Positions 1 through 9,600 of a stretch of DNA of 43,177 nt are shown here, in pieces. A model generated the notes under the pieces. That model was not told the origin of the DNA, made no database searches, and saw only the letters and a list, made by a program, of their open reading frames with translations. This stretch comes from an uncultured Bacteroidales bacterium (GTDB lineage: Bacteria > Bacteroidota > Bacteroidia > Bacteroidales > WCHB1-69): the NCBI GenBank assembly GCA_905233625.1, contig CAJOFJ010000015.1, positions 1-43,177 on the forward strand. Direction: 5' to 3'. The translations under genes and the position numbers were made by a program. The first letter of the stretch is position 1; each line of letters opens with the position of its first letter.

Positions 1-68
1 AGAAGGTTAGAAGGTTAGAAGGTTAGAAGGTTAGAAGGTTAGAAGGTTAGAAGGTTAGAAGGTTAGAA
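1..68. repeat. Octamer tandem array (AGAAGGTT)
   Basis: Eight perfect copies of the 8-base unit AGAAGGTT, followed by a partial copy, sit at the very edge of the window, so the array may continue to the left. The reverse complement AACCTTCT appears again near 18890, and a degenerate version near 31084. It lies downstream of the minus-strand efflux operon and outside any gene. Confidence 0.95.
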
Positions 69-120
69 AAAATCTTGCAAAGTTACGAAAAATTCTAATT
101 GCTGTACTGTTTTTAGCTTA

Positions 121-222
121 TTAAAAACTTTCAGTTTTCAATTTTCAGTTTTCAGTTCATTACTAACCCCTAATCACTAATCACTGACCACTGACCCCTG
201 GCCCCTGGCCCCTGACCACTGC
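121..222. repeat. Degenerate heptamer arrays downstream of efflux operon
   Basis: Two arrays with a seven-base period lie side by side. The first is made of TTTCAGT/TTTCAAT-like units (about 128-157). The second is made of units such as CCCTAAT, CACTAAT, CACTGAC, CCCTGGC and CCCTGAC (about 165-222), which change by one or two bases from unit to unit but stay in register. The reverse complement of the first array occurs near 18815. No gene is visible in 1-222. Confidence 0.85.
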
Positions 223-513
223 TCACTTCTCTTCCGCGGGCATCACGAAGGCGTGGATGCCTTGCTGCGGGGCGCTTTCGTCAAGTAGGTGGATTTCCTT
301 CAGCAAGGACTCCACTTTCTCGTCGGGCAAGAAAATGAGCATGGCCGAGTTGAGGGTGGGCCAGGCGTGCGTGCCATAATGCGGCTCGCCCGTCTCGCTG
401 CCTCGTCCCTGCACTTCCTGCCAGAAAGTGAATCCACGGATTTCCAATTTGTCTAATATCTCGATGACTTCATCGTAAAAGGCTTGGTAAAATGATATGA
501 AGACTGCTTTCAT
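223..513 (-). CDS. Small PII-like protein linked to RND efflux
   Basis: A 96-residue cytoplasmic protein with no signal peptide or membrane segment. The beta-alpha-beta pattern (MKAVFISFYQ, then a helix, then RGFTFWQEVQGRGS) and the segment GEPHYGTHAWP followed by a second beta-alpha unit resemble the small PII-like/DUF3240-type proteins found beside heavy-metal and multidrug RND pumps in Bacteroidota. It is the last gene of the minus-strand efflux operon, about 34 bases after the stop of the restored RND frame. By analogy with PII proteins it may sense a ligand or bind the pump, but no partner can be read from the sequence. The family assignment rests on remembered sequence pattern, not on a search. 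Confidence 0.7.
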   Translation of the reverse strand: MKAVFISFYQAFYDEVIEILDKLEIRGFTFWQEVQGRGSETGEPHYGTHAWPTLNSAMLIFLPDEKVESLLKEIHLLDESAPQQGIHAFVMPAEEK

Positions 514-547
514 TGTTTTCGATTTTAGATGTTTGATTCACATTGTT

Positions 548-713
548 TTATTCTTCGTTGCTGATGGTAACAGGCAGTAATTCCGCCTCGGCGGCTTTCT
601 TGGCCTTTCTTCTGGCTCCGAAATCAGCAAATAAACTGTAAAGGATAGGAATCAAAATCAAAGTTACCAAAGTGGATACGGAAAGACCCCAGGCCACTAC
701 CATACCCATGGAG
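548..713 (-). pseudogene. Out-of-frame C-terminal tail of the RND pump
   Basis: Read on the minus strand from about 713 to the TAA at 548-550, a frame that begins MGMVVAWGLSVSTLV and continues through LILIPILYSLFADFG to a basic tail ending ITISNEE-like is exactly the expected last helix and cytoplasmic tail of an HAE1 pump. It is one frame away from the main gene. The family normally has a GEGSEMW-type segment between LAL and MGM, and most of it is missing here. That fits a deletion of about 20 bases near 711-719. Whether this is a real mutation or an assembly error cannot be decided from one sequence. Confidence 0.85.
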
Positions 714-3665
714 TTCCTTGTCGAGTGCCAACGGAATCATACCCAATACGGTGGTCAGTGTGGTCATCAAAATGGGACGGAGACGGGAACGTCCACCAGT
801 GACAACGGCTTCCTTGATGCTCATGCCACGCTCACGGCAGAGGCTGGTGTAATCGACCAGCACAATACCGTTCTTCACCACAATACCGATCAGCATCATG
901 GCACCAATCAAGGCCATGATACCCAGGGCGGTGTTGGTAATGGCCAAGCCGATAAATACACCGGTGAGGGCAAAAGGAATGGAGAACATGATGACGAAGG
1001 GGTAGGTGAACGATTCGAACTGGGCTGCCATCACCACATATACCAACATTACAATCAGCAACATCAGGGTGATGATGTCTTTGAACGCATCCTGCTGGTC
1101 TTCCCAAGTACCGGCAATCTTATAGTCGAGGGTATTTGGGATTTCCATCTGGTCTAACTCGTTCTGGGCAGCTGCCACAATGTCGCTCAACACACCATCC
1201 TTACCCACCACGCATGATACCTTGACCATACGCTCACGGTCCTTACGCACGATAGTCGGAGGGGTGAAACTTTCCACCACTTTTCCTACGTCACCCACAC
1301 GGATACCTTTGCCTTGATTGTTGTATATCAGAATGTGCTCGATAGCGCGGGTGTCTTCGCGGAATTCGGGAGCATAACGCACACGGATGTTGTATTCGTC
1401 GCCATCTTCGCGGAAGTGGGAGGCAGTGTAGCCGTTGAAACGGTCACGTACATACGTGGCGGCGGTGGTGGAGTTCAGTCCGTTCTCGGCCAGTTTGGTA
1501 CGGTCTAAGAGCACTTGCAATTCGGGCGTGTATTCGTCACGACTGATGACCACTTCAGAACAACCTGGTACCTGTCTCATGCGTTCGGCAACTTTCATGG
1601 CAAACTCGTCGGTGGTGTTGAAGTCATAACAGTACAACTCAATATCCACGGTTGATTGTCCCCCCATGCCACCTTGACCGGTATTGACAGAATAGGTGTT
1701 GATTTCTATATGTTTACGCATGATGTCACGGATGCCGTCCGCAATCTCGTTGATGGGTTTGTCACGTTCGGTCTTCTTGACCAAACGGATATTGAAAGAG
1801 AGCAGGTGAGTACCGTTATCACGCATCAAGCTCCAAGTGTTGTCTTCATCGGGCTGTCCGACAGAGTAGTTGATACGATTGATTTCGTTGGGATATTTTT
1901 CCATGATTTCTCTCACCAATTCGTCGCCTAATGCTTTGGTAGTTTCCACACGAGTACCCATAGGCAATTTGACGGTGGCACCTAATCGGGCGTTATCCAT
2001 TGTCGGGAAAAATTCGGTAGGGATTACCAAAATAAGACTCAAGCTTCCCAAAAAGATGAGCGTTGCAATTGTAACAACTGTTTTTCTATGGCTCACACAC
2101 CAGTTTAACAGGCGTGCGTATGCGTTATCCAGCCGTGTCAGGAATCTTTCTACTGGAGCATAAACAGCGGCAAACCATTTGCTTTTCTTGGGATTTTTCT
2201 TCAGCATGAGCGAGCACAACATAGGAGTCAACGTCATGGCAGCCGCCAAGGAGATGAGAATTACAATAGTGACAATCCATCCCAACTGTTTGAACAGCAC
2301 ACCGGACATACCGGTGATGAAGGTCAAAGGCAAGAATACCGCTACAATTACCAAGGTGGAAGCAATGATGGACAGAGAAACCTCGCTGGTGGCGAAAATG
2401 GCTGCCGATTTGGGCTTGGAACCTTTTTCGATGTGGGTGGTGATGTTCTCCAATACCACAATGGAGTCGTCAACCACCATACCAATAGCGATACTCAAAG
2501 AGGATAATGAGATGATATTGAGGGTGTTGCCTGTCAGCAACAAGTATATGAAAGCACCAATCAGGGAGACCGGCACCACAATGGCGATAATGATAGTGGC
2601 TCTCCATCGACCCAGGAAGAAGAGTACGACCACTACTACCAACAAGAGGATGATCAAAATTGTTTCCTCCAAGCTGGCAATGGTGTTGGTAATGTTCTCA
2701 GAGTTATCTACCAGAATATCCAATTTGACATCCGCAGGCAGATTCTTCTTGATGTCGGGTAACTGCTCCTTAACTTTTTTAGCGATTTGTACGGTGTTGG
2801 CATCGGTTTGTTTCTGGATGACGATCATGGCGCCGCGGGAACCGTTGGTATAAACCTCCTGCATACGTTCTTGCAAGGTGTCTTTCACAGTGGCCACATC
2901 ACGGAGATAGATGTTCCTATTGGCATAGCTGCCCACTACCACATCTTCCATTTCGTAGGCATCCTCAAATTCGCCGTCCACACGCAGGGTATAGGTTTTG
3001 GAACCGACATCCATGATACCTAAGGAGACGTTTCTGTTTTCGGCTCCCAACACGCTGGCAATTCCCTCGATGGTCATATTGTAGGCCTCTAATTTGTAGG
3101 GGTCACAATACACCTGGATTTCACGCTGCGGGGCACCTGAGATAGAAACTGCACCTACACCGCTGATACGGCTCAATGGAGAAGCTACCTTGTCATCCAG
3201 AATCTTGTACAAAGCCTGGGTGCTCTGGTCTGATTCAATGGACAGCAGCATGATGGGCATGTCGTCGGCACTGAATTTGAACAAGAAGGGCTGGTTGGCA
3301 CCATCAGGCAGTGATGACGAAACCATGTCCAACTTGTCACGTACGTCATTGGTCTTTTCATCAATATCCACACCCCATTCAAATTCCAAATAAACGATGG
3401 AATAGTTTTCTTTAGAATTGGAAGTGATGTGCTTCATGTCGCTCAGCGTGTTCAGCACATTCTCCAAGGGCTTGGAAACATTGTCTTCTATATCTTCGGC
3501 ACTTGCTCCAGGGTACACGGTGAACACCATAATGGTGTTGCTGTCCATGTGCGGAAACAAGTCCACCGGCAGTTTGGTCAGGGAGAAAATACCGATAATG
3601 ATGACGGCCACATAAATCAGACCGGTCATAATCGGACGGCTAACAGATTTTTGGTATAAACTCAT
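624..3665 (-). CDS. RND (HAE1/AcrB-type) efflux pump, 3' end frameshifted
   Basis: Inner-membrane proton-driven efflux transporter, 1013 residues as it reads. It has the N-terminal membrane segment after MSLYQKSVSRPIMTG, the periplasmic porter motif YPGASAEDIE and the proton-relay helix containing GMVVDDS (two adjacent Asp near residue 395). The second half has the usual repeat of porter domain plus six helices. The conserved helix ending TTVLGMIPLAL is intact, but the reading frame then changes. The last 29 residues are unlike the family, and the proper last helix is encoded in another frame just downstream (see 548-713). The gene follows the adaptor gene by about 150 bases. The substrate cannot be told. 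Because the last transmembrane helix is lost, the protein may be non-functional unless the shift is a sequencing or assembly error. Confidence 0.9.
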   Translation of the reverse strand: MSLYQKSVSRPIMTGLIYVAVIIIGIFSLTKLPVDLFPHMDSNTIMVFTVYPGASAEDIEDNVSKPLENVLNTLSDMKHITSNSKENYSIVYLEFEWGVDIDEKTNDVRDKLDMVSSSLPDGANQPFLFKFSADDMPIMLLSIESDQSTQALYKILDDKVASPLSRISGVGAVSISGAPQREIQVYCDPYKLEAYNMTIEGIASVLGAENRNVSLGIMDVGSKTYTLRVDGEFEDAYEMEDVVVGSYANRNIYLRDVATVKDTLQERMQEVYTNGSRGAMIVIQKQTDANTVQIAKKVKEQLPDIKKNLPADVKLDILVDNSENITNTIASLEETILIILLLVVVVVLFFLGRWRATIIIAIVVPVSLIGAFIYLLLTGNTLNIISLSSLSIAIGMVVDDSIVVLENITTHIEKGSKPKSAAIFATSEVSLSIIASTLVIVAVFLPLTFITGMSGVLFKQLGWIVTIVILISLAAAMTLTPMLCSLMLKKNPKKSKWFAAVYAPVERFLTRLDNAYARLLNWCVSHRKTVVTIATLIFLGSLSLILVIPTEFFPTMDNARLGATVKLPMGTRVETTKALGDELVREIMEKYPNEINRINYSVGQPDEDNTWSLMRDNGTHLLSFNIRLVKKTERDKPINEIADGIRDIMRKHIEINTYSVNTGQGGMGGQSTVDIELYCYDFNTTDEFAMKVAERMRQVPGCSEVVISRDEYTPELQVLLDRTKLAENGLNSTTAATYVRDRFNGYTASHFREDGDEYNIRVRYAPEFREDTRAIEHILIYNNQGKGIRVGDVGKVVESFTPPTIVRKDRERMVKVSCVVGKDGVLSDIVAAAQNELDQMEIPNTLDYKIAGTWEDQQDAFKDIITLMLLIVMLVYVVMAAQFESFTYPFVIMFSIPFALTGVFIGLAITNTALGIMALIGAMMLIGIVVKNGIVLVDYTSLCRERGMSIKEAVVTGGRSRLRPILMTTLTTVLGMIPLALDKELHGYGSGLGSFRIHFGNFDFDSYPLQFIC

Positions 3666-3703
3666 TTTTTATTAGGTTTCAGGTTATATTTTGTCTTTTT
3701 TTC

Positions 3704-3816
3704 GTCAAGACGTTAAGGCGTTAAGGCGTTAAGACGTTAAGACGAATTAATTATCTATTTATCGTCTCCACGAATGCACGCAGTGCATGACTCCACGTCT
3801 TCACGTCTTCACGAAT
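3704..3816. repeat. Composite octamer-palindrome element, copy 1
   Basis: Octamers of the form GTTAAGGC/GTTAAGAC (3711-3743) are followed, after an AT-rich spacer, by a perfect hairpin ATGCAC-GCA-GTGCAT (3774-3788) and then by inverted octamers of the form CACGTCTT (3793-3813). The same hairpin core with inverted octamer flanks recurs at 15329-15410. The element fills nearly the whole gap between the adaptor and pump genes, inside what looks like one operon. Confidence 0.85.
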
Positions 3817-3818
3817 TA

Positions 3819-4835
3819 TCATTGCTCAATTTCTACTTCAAGGCTGTCTTTGAGTCGCGGCAGGCCGGAGGTGGCCACGAAGGCGCCGTCAGGAATATCC
3901 TCGTTCAACAGTTCGTAGTTGGTGTCCAAGTGACGGCCCAACTGCACTTGTTTGAAGAAGACACGGCCGTTATCATATACATATACATAACGATTGCCAG
4001 AACCCTGCTGTCTGAAAATAGCTTCGTCGGGCACAACAACATGGTTGTACACACCGAAGTTGATGGTGACGCGGGCGTACATGCCAGGACGCACCTTGCT
4101 GTTGGCATTGGGCAGCTGGATCTCTACCGGGAAAGTATGGGTGGTACCATCGATGGTGGGATAAATCAGGCTTATTTTGCCCTTGAAAACTTCACCATTA
4201 TAAGCGTCGATGGCAATGTCAACGGGCATGCCGACTTTTACCTTGGTGAAGAGCATTTCAGACACGTTGATGAGCATCTTCACCGGGTTGATCTGCTGCA
4301 CCTGCACCACGGGAAGTCCACCGTAGAGGTCGCCGCTGTCGTAGTTTCTGGCTGTGACCACACCGTTCAATGGACTGAGCAGTTGGGTGTTTTCCAGCAG
4401 GTTCTCGTATGAGGTGCGGGTCACATCCAGATTGGTCTTCATGGCATCCCAGTCTGATTTTGACACGCCACCCACTTTGTACAGCTCGTCGATACGCTTG
4501 AAGCTGAGCTCGAGGTTGTCTAACTGGCTTTTGGTCTGTTTCAGGTTGGCTTCGTTCATCTGAACCAACACCTGGCCTTTGTGAACGCGGTCGCCCACTT
4601 CTACGTAAATCTTGTCGATACGGCCACCAGTCAGCGGAGCGATATTGTTGACCGCTTCGGCTTCAACGGTTGCCGTATATTCGTACAATTGCTCAACTTC
4701 TTGAGTGGAGACTTGCTGAACTTTGATTTTTAATTTTTCCTGATTCTGTGTGGTTTCTTTTTCTTTTGAGGTACATGCGCTTACGATAAGCATAAGTCCC
4801 AGTGCTGTGCAGAAAATGCTGTTTAATTTTCTCAT
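3819..4835 (-). CDS. RND efflux periplasmic adaptor (membrane fusion protein), lipoprotein
   Basis: A 338-residue adaptor that links the RND pump to the outer-membrane channel. The start at MRKLNSIF is chosen because it gives a good lipoprotein signal with lipobox LIVSAC (Cys21). An in-frame extension up to 5051 would read through a REP-like repeat and lowers plausibility. Next come a barrel-sandwich/lipoyl half (TATVEAEAVNNIAPLTGGRI, then VEVGDRVHKGQVL), a helical hairpin, a returning lipoyl strand (LLSPLNGVVTARNYDSGDL), a beta-barrel and a C-terminal membrane-proximal domain. It lies between the TolC-like gene and the pump gene on the same strand. This is the standard order for such operons. 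Confidence 0.93.
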   Translation of the reverse strand: MRKLNSIFCTALGLMLIVSACTSKEKETTQNQEKLKIKVQQVSTQEVEQLYEYTATVEAEAVNNIAPLTGGRIDKIYVEVGDRVHKGQVLVQMNEANLKQTKSQLDNLELSFKRIDELYKVGGVSKSDWDAMKTNLDVTRTSYENLLENTQLLSPLNGVVTARNYDSGDLYGGLPVVQVQQINPVKMLINVSEMLFTKVKVGMPVDIAIDAYNGEVFKGKISLIYPTIDGTTHTFPVEIQLPNANSKVRPGMYARVTINFGVYNHVVVPDEAIFRQQGSGNRYVYVYDNGRVFFKQVQLGRHLDTNYELLNEDIPDGAFVATSGLPRLKDSLEVEIEQ

Positions 4836-4884
4836 TTTATGGTGTTTTTTTGTTTTTGCGATTTTGGTTTTGGTGAGCTTGAGG

Positions 4885-4932
4885 AGTTTAACGAGATTAA
4901 GGTCTTTAAAGTCTTTAAGGTCTAAAGTTTGA
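4885..4932. repeat. TCTTTAAGG short tandem repeat
   Basis: Near-repeated nine-base units (GGTCTTTAA, AGTCTTTAA, GGTCTAAAG) lie between the TolC and adaptor genes. A related run is found at about 21431-21456. Confidence 0.6.
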
Positions 4933-4955
4933 TGATGAGGTTGTTTTTGAATTTT

Positions 4956-5000
4956 AATTCCCCTTCTTCTAGAAGGGGTGCCCGAAGGGCGGGGTAGTTT
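4956..5000. repeat. REP-like element A, copy 1
   Basis: Two adjacent hairpins, CCCCTTCTtctAGAAGGGG and GCCCGAAGGGC, are followed by GGGGTAG. A second copy with compensating changes (GGCCGAAGGCC) lies at 33094-33137. The element is between the channel and adaptor genes. Repeats of this form are widespread in Bacteroidota intergenic DNA. The heptad-like run CTGTAACCTGTCCCCTGTAACC follows to 5028. Confidence 0.8.
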
Positions 5001-5028
5001 AATCTGTAACCTGTCCCCTGTAACCAGA

Positions 5029-6369
5029 TCACTGTTTCCCTGTGAGGGCATCGAGGGAGGCTTTAGCAGTGAGGTAGTTGAATAGTGACTGGCAGTAAGT
5101 AAGGCGGGTGCTGGTCAACATCAGCTCGGTGGTGTTGAGGTCAAGCCAGGTGTTCAGGCCCACTTCGTATTGCTTCTTGGCGATGTTGTAAGCTTCCTCA
5201 GCTTGGAGCATGGTTTCCTTGTCAGAGGCGAGGTTTTCAATTGCCTGTTGCATATCGTTCAGGTAACTTTGGGCACCTAAACGCAGGTTTCGTTCGATGT
5301 CAATTCTCTGATCCTTCATATTTTCAATGTTCAGATCAGCTTGTTTCAGCTTATATGAGGTGGCGGCCCAGGAAACAATGGGAACCGACAGTCCGAGTCC
5401 GATGACAGAGTAGGGGAAGTTGTTGAAACTTCCTCCTGTGTCGCCCATGCCGTTATACATCAGGCTGCCGCTTAAAGCCAGGCTGGGACAAGAAGAACCT
5501 TTGATGATTTTTTTGGATTGTTGCAGTTGCTGTATGCCCATGTCCATCTGCTTTAATGAAGAATTTTCCTCCAAATTGATGTCGTTCAGTGTGGGAACTT
5601 TGGCATTCAGTACTTCGGTTTCATAATCGTCTAAGTGGCCGTCGAAAATCACAGGTTCGTTAATGCCGAGTCCCAAGATGATTTTCAGTCGCAGGTATGC
5701 CAGATTGGCTGTTTTGGCGGCGGAAGTCACATCGGGACGCAGGTTCTGCAAGGACACATCCGAACGCAGTTTCTCAAAGCTTGATACCAGTCCCTGCTGG
5801 TATTGCTTGTTCACCAATTCGTTGGATGCCTGTGTGTTGGCATAGCTCTGCTGTAGTACTTCATAGGCTTGCTGGGCTACCAAGTAGGTGTAATAGGCCT
5901 GCTTGATTTGGTTTACCAACTCCAGTTTAGAGGAACGGGCGTTTTCCATGGCGAGCTCGATATCCATCTGCGACAGCTTCAGACTCGACCACAGGGAGGG
6001 CACAATCAGCGGCAGCGACAGGCTTGCTCCAACAGAATAATTGTGGTCCTTACCCACCTTGATATTCATGTCCTGGCCGCCCATGCTCATCGCCATACTC
6101 TGCTTTAGGATGGTGTATTGGTATGAGCCACTGAGGGATACGTCAGGGAAAAGGGAAACAATCTGCTCTTTTTTATACTGCTGCTTGATTTGTATGTCGC
6201 GGTCGGCAATACGCATCGAAGGACTCTCGCTAAGACCGATTTCAATCGCCTTTTTCAGGTTGATATGTACAGAATCCTTTTGATTTTGTGCGAAAGTGAT
6301 TGATGTGGAAAACAAAATCACAGCTGCTATCAGACTGCTTTTGGTTAGTTTTTTCAGTTGATTAATCAT
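5029..6369 (-). CDS. TolC-family outer-membrane efflux channel
   Basis: A 446-residue outer-membrane protein with a signal peptide (about residues 1-27, ending SITFAQ). It holds two OEP repeats. Each begins with a helix of the INLKKAIEIGLSESPSM type, and the second ends YEVGLNTWLDLNTTELML, the sequence typical of the channel's second helical hairpin. It is the first gene of the tripartite efflux operon with the adaptor and the pump, and a minus-strand -7 element lies about 60 bases upstream. It would supply the exit duct across the outer membrane. Confidence 0.93.
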   Translation of the reverse strand: MINQLKKLTKSSLIAAVILFSTSITFAQNQKDSVHINLKKAIEIGLSESPSMRIADRDIQIKQQYKKEQIVSLFPDVSLSGSYQYTILKQSMAMSMGGQDMNIKVGKDHNYSVGASLSLPLIVPSLWSSLKLSQMDIELAMENARSSKLELVNQIKQAYYTYLVAQQAYEVLQQSYANTQASNELVNKQYQQGLVSSFEKLRSDVSLQNLRPDVTSAAKTANLAYLRLKIILGLGINEPVIFDGHLDDYETEVLNAKVPTLNDINLEENSSLKQMDMGIQQLQQSKKIIKGSSCPSLALSGSLMYNGMGDTGGSFNNFPYSVIGLGLSVPIVSWAATSYKLKQADLNIENMKDQRIDIERNLRLGAQSYLNDMQQAIENLASDKETMLQAEEAYNIAKKQYEVGLNTWLDLNTTELMLTSTRLTYCQSLFNYLTAKASLDALTGKQ

Positions 6370-6426
6370 ATTGATATAATTATCTATTTGAGTATCAATA
6401 ATTTATGTTTAAATATATTTAAGTTG

Positions 6427-6434
6427 CAAATGTA
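6427..6434 (-). promoter_or_regulatory. Putative -7 element of the efflux operon
   Basis: On the minus strand TACATTTG fits the Bacteroidota TAnnTTTG consensus and lies 58 bases before the channel-gene start. No clear TTG is found at the usual distance upstream. Confidence 0.5.
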
Positions 6435-6553
6435 CTAAAAATTAGTGAATTTATTGACTTTGAGCTGTGAATTTCAATAAAATGAGATTTTCTTTCAATG
6501 AAGATTGTAAAAATTTCAACGAAAAGTCGGGATAATTCCTGTGAAATAGAAGA

Positions 6554-6593
6554 ACGGAACACATGTACTGTTTGTTCTACAGATGTGTTCCGT
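6554..6593 (-). terminator. Hairpin downstream of the giant adhesin gene
   Basis: Arms ACGGAACACAT (6554-6564) and ATGTGTTCCGT (6583-6593) pair perfectly, with an inner CTGT/ACAG pair and a seven-base loop. The hairpin lies about 30 bases past the adhesin stop codon and is followed on the minus strand by only a weak T-rich run. It may be a terminator or an mRNA-end stabiliser. The remaining 6370-6553 stretch is AT-rich with no convincing gene. Confidence 0.65.
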
Positions 6594-6624
6594 CTAAAAA
6601 AATACAATTAATTATGAGGAAGTG

Positions 6625-9600
6625 TTATTTGTCAATCACAAGTTTGCGAATGCTCATGTATTTGTCGGATTTTAGGCGGATAAAGTAAACACCAGAGGCT
6701 ATTGTGCTGATATCCAGTTGATGTTTGTTGCTGTCAATGTCGGTCTCCGCAAATATGGTACGACCACTTATATCCATTATTTCAAGCTGTTTGAGTCCTG
6801 GCACTTCTATGGTGACAGTTTGTGATGCGGGGTTTGGATAAATTTTCGCCTCCATATCGCTTAGGTCAGTAATACCAATGGGAGGAGTGGTCGATGTAGT
6901 GGTGATTTGCTGTATGACCCAGGAACTGGTTTGTCCATCCGCACAATTGCTTCGGATGCCAAAGCTATACAGCGTACCTGCGGAGAGTCCCGTGAAGGTG
7001 TAGGTGAAACCTGTGGCGGTAATTCCCGTGGCAGGTTCTGACCAACTGCCTGTATTGATGGCAACTGTATAGCTGTCTGCATCGCCAGTCCAGGTAATGG
7101 TTACGGTGCTGTCACTGGCGCTTGCGTTGATGATGCTGGGAGCGTTGCATTCTACGGGAGTCTGAACATGTTCGATGAAGATATTGTCGATGAACATGTT
7201 GTTCGCATCGTAGGATGTCTGATGGAAAGCGAAGTGGATGGTTTGGCCTGCGTATGCCGCAAGTGGGAAACTGCGTTGCACGTAACCGCCGGCGTAGGTT
7301 TCGTTGATGAGGATGTCGGTAAAGTTGTTAATGGCAGTTCCTGATGTCGAGATGAGTGTGCGGTAAGATGTCGCATTGCCTTCGTATTCGCCACCTCTGA
7401 TGTAATAAGAGAGCCATAGGTCATTCGCATTGGATGGAATGACAATGGCAGGAGAAATGATGTAGTCGTCACAACTGCCGTATTCGTGATATGGCCCGGC
7501 AAGGCAGTAGTTGCCTTCGTACGAATAGCTGTCTGTTCCATTGCTGATGACAATCCAGTTATCATCGGTATAGTTGTTGTTGTCGATGATTGTCCAGCAT
7601 TGAATTGCATCCACGCCACTCTCGAAATTTTCTGACCAGGGGAAAGTGGTTACGGGATTGCAGTCGAGAACAGTAATGGTGGCGTATGCAGTGTCGGCAC
7701 CGTATGCATTGCTGGCAATCACCTGGATATAATCGGTGCCGCTAGTGTTGTAAACAACTGTGGCATTGTTGCCTGCAGGTGTTAAGGTGCTGTTGAGTGT
7801 GTTGCTCCAACTGTATGTCAAACCATTGCTCGAACCTTCTGTGAGGTTGGCTGTTAGTGTAATATTTTCTCCTATCATGGCGGTGGCAGGGGCTGTGAGT
7901 GTCACTACTGGTACCAAGGCACTTCGGACAGCGATGTCATCAAGGTAGATCCCATTGTCGTTGTAACTGTCGTGGATGAAGGCTATATAAATTCTCTCTC
8001 CTGCGTAGTTTTCAAGGCTCGCCGACCGATTGATATAGTCTTCGCCGTAGCTTTCCTCAAAAAGTGTGGTGGTGAAATCGGCGACATTGTTGCCTGTGGT
8101 GGAAATTTTAACACTGTAGTGCGACACATTCGACGAGAAAGTGCTGCCCTTGACGAACCATGTCAATACCAGCCCTTCTGCATTCGTGGGAATCTCTACA
8201 GCTGGGGTTATCAGCCAATCGTTGGCCGCTGAACTGGAATTGTAATAGCTCCGCATGGAGTATGTGCCGGAATGACTGCTGTAGCTGCTATAGTACCGGC
8301 TCCAGTTGTCGTTGGACGAACCATCAAGGTCCAGAATGGTCCAGCAATCAAGGTTGGCTGCATTTTCAAAGCTTTCCACCCATGGGATGTCAGTAATGGT
8401 TCCGCAGACAAATACCACATGGTATGTTGTATCGCTGCCATACATATTGGATGCGATAAGTTGAATGGTGTCTGTGCCTCCAGAATTGTATGTGATGCTT
8501 GCAGAGTTGTTATTTGGTACAAGGATAGCGTTCCCGGCGGCCTCCATGGTGGAAGTCCAGTCATACTGGATGCCATTTTCCGAACCTTCATTCAGAATGG
8601 CTTGAAAGATGGTTTCCACCCCTTCGTAGGCTTGTGTGGGTCCTGTGATGTTTACCACAGGTGGCAGTGAATAATAAACAGAAATGTCGTCAAGATATAG
8701 TCCGTTGTCATTATAGCTGTCGTGAATGAAGGCGATATAGACGGTTTCACCAGCATAGCTGTCAAGATTCACCATGCGTGCCTCGTAGGTGCTGTTGCCA
8801 TAATCTTCCGCAAAAAGAGTGTTGGTGAAATCGGCGGCGTTATTGCCAGTGGTGGATAGGCGTACGGTATAGTGTGCCGTGTTGCCGGAGTAAGTGCTGC
8901 CACGGACAAACCATTTCAAGGTAAGTCCCTCAGCGTCGGAAGGAATTACTATAGGTGGTGTGATGAGCCAGTCATTGGGTGTCGCATTTGAGTTGTAATT
9001 GCTTCTCATGCTATAGCTGCCTGAATGACTGTAATTACTGCTTAAGTAACGAGCCCAATTGTCGTTGTTGGAGTTGTTGAGGTCCAGAATGGTCCAACAA
9101 GTGATATCAGCATTGTCAAAGTTTTCTTCCCATGGAAAATCAATGATGGTACCGCATACTTGAACTATCATATATGCTGTGTCGCTGCCATAAATATTAT
9201 AGGCCACAACTTGGATCGTGTCGATACCACCAAAATAGTAATAAAGCATGGCAGTTTCACCATTGTCTGTCAAGATCGCTGTCCCGTTGTTGGCCATGGT
9301 GGATGTCCATTCATAATAAATACCATTGTCAGATCCTTCTGCGATGCTGGCAGTATAAAGTATATCGACTCCATCGTATGCTATGGTGGGTCCGCTGATG
9401 CTGACCGTTGGTGGCAGTGCGCTGTAAATGGATATGTCATCCAAATAGATTCCACTGTCATTATAGCTGTCATGTATGAAAGCAATAAATATGGTCTCAC
9501 CAGCGTAGGTGTTGAGACTTGCCATGCGCTCCACGTAGTTGTTGTCACCATACGTTTCCGCATATAGTGTGTCGGTGAAATCTTCCGCATTGTTGCCGGC

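Noticed and set aside
2179-2853. 224-residue plus-strand frame inside the RND gene
   Set aside because: It is antisense to well-conserved RND coding sequence. Other long antisense frames, such as those in the TonB receptor and sufB genes, are rejected for the same reason.
4836-5051. 72-residue N-terminal extension of the efflux adaptor
   Set aside because: It would translate REP-like element A and short repeats, and it would bury the lipoprotein signal. The Met at 4835 is better.
6419-6607. 62-residue minus-strand reading frame between adhesin and efflux genes
   Set aside because: It runs through the hairpin at 6554-6593 and AT-rich DNA, and overlaps the efflux promoter. It has no recognisable domain or ribosome-binding context.
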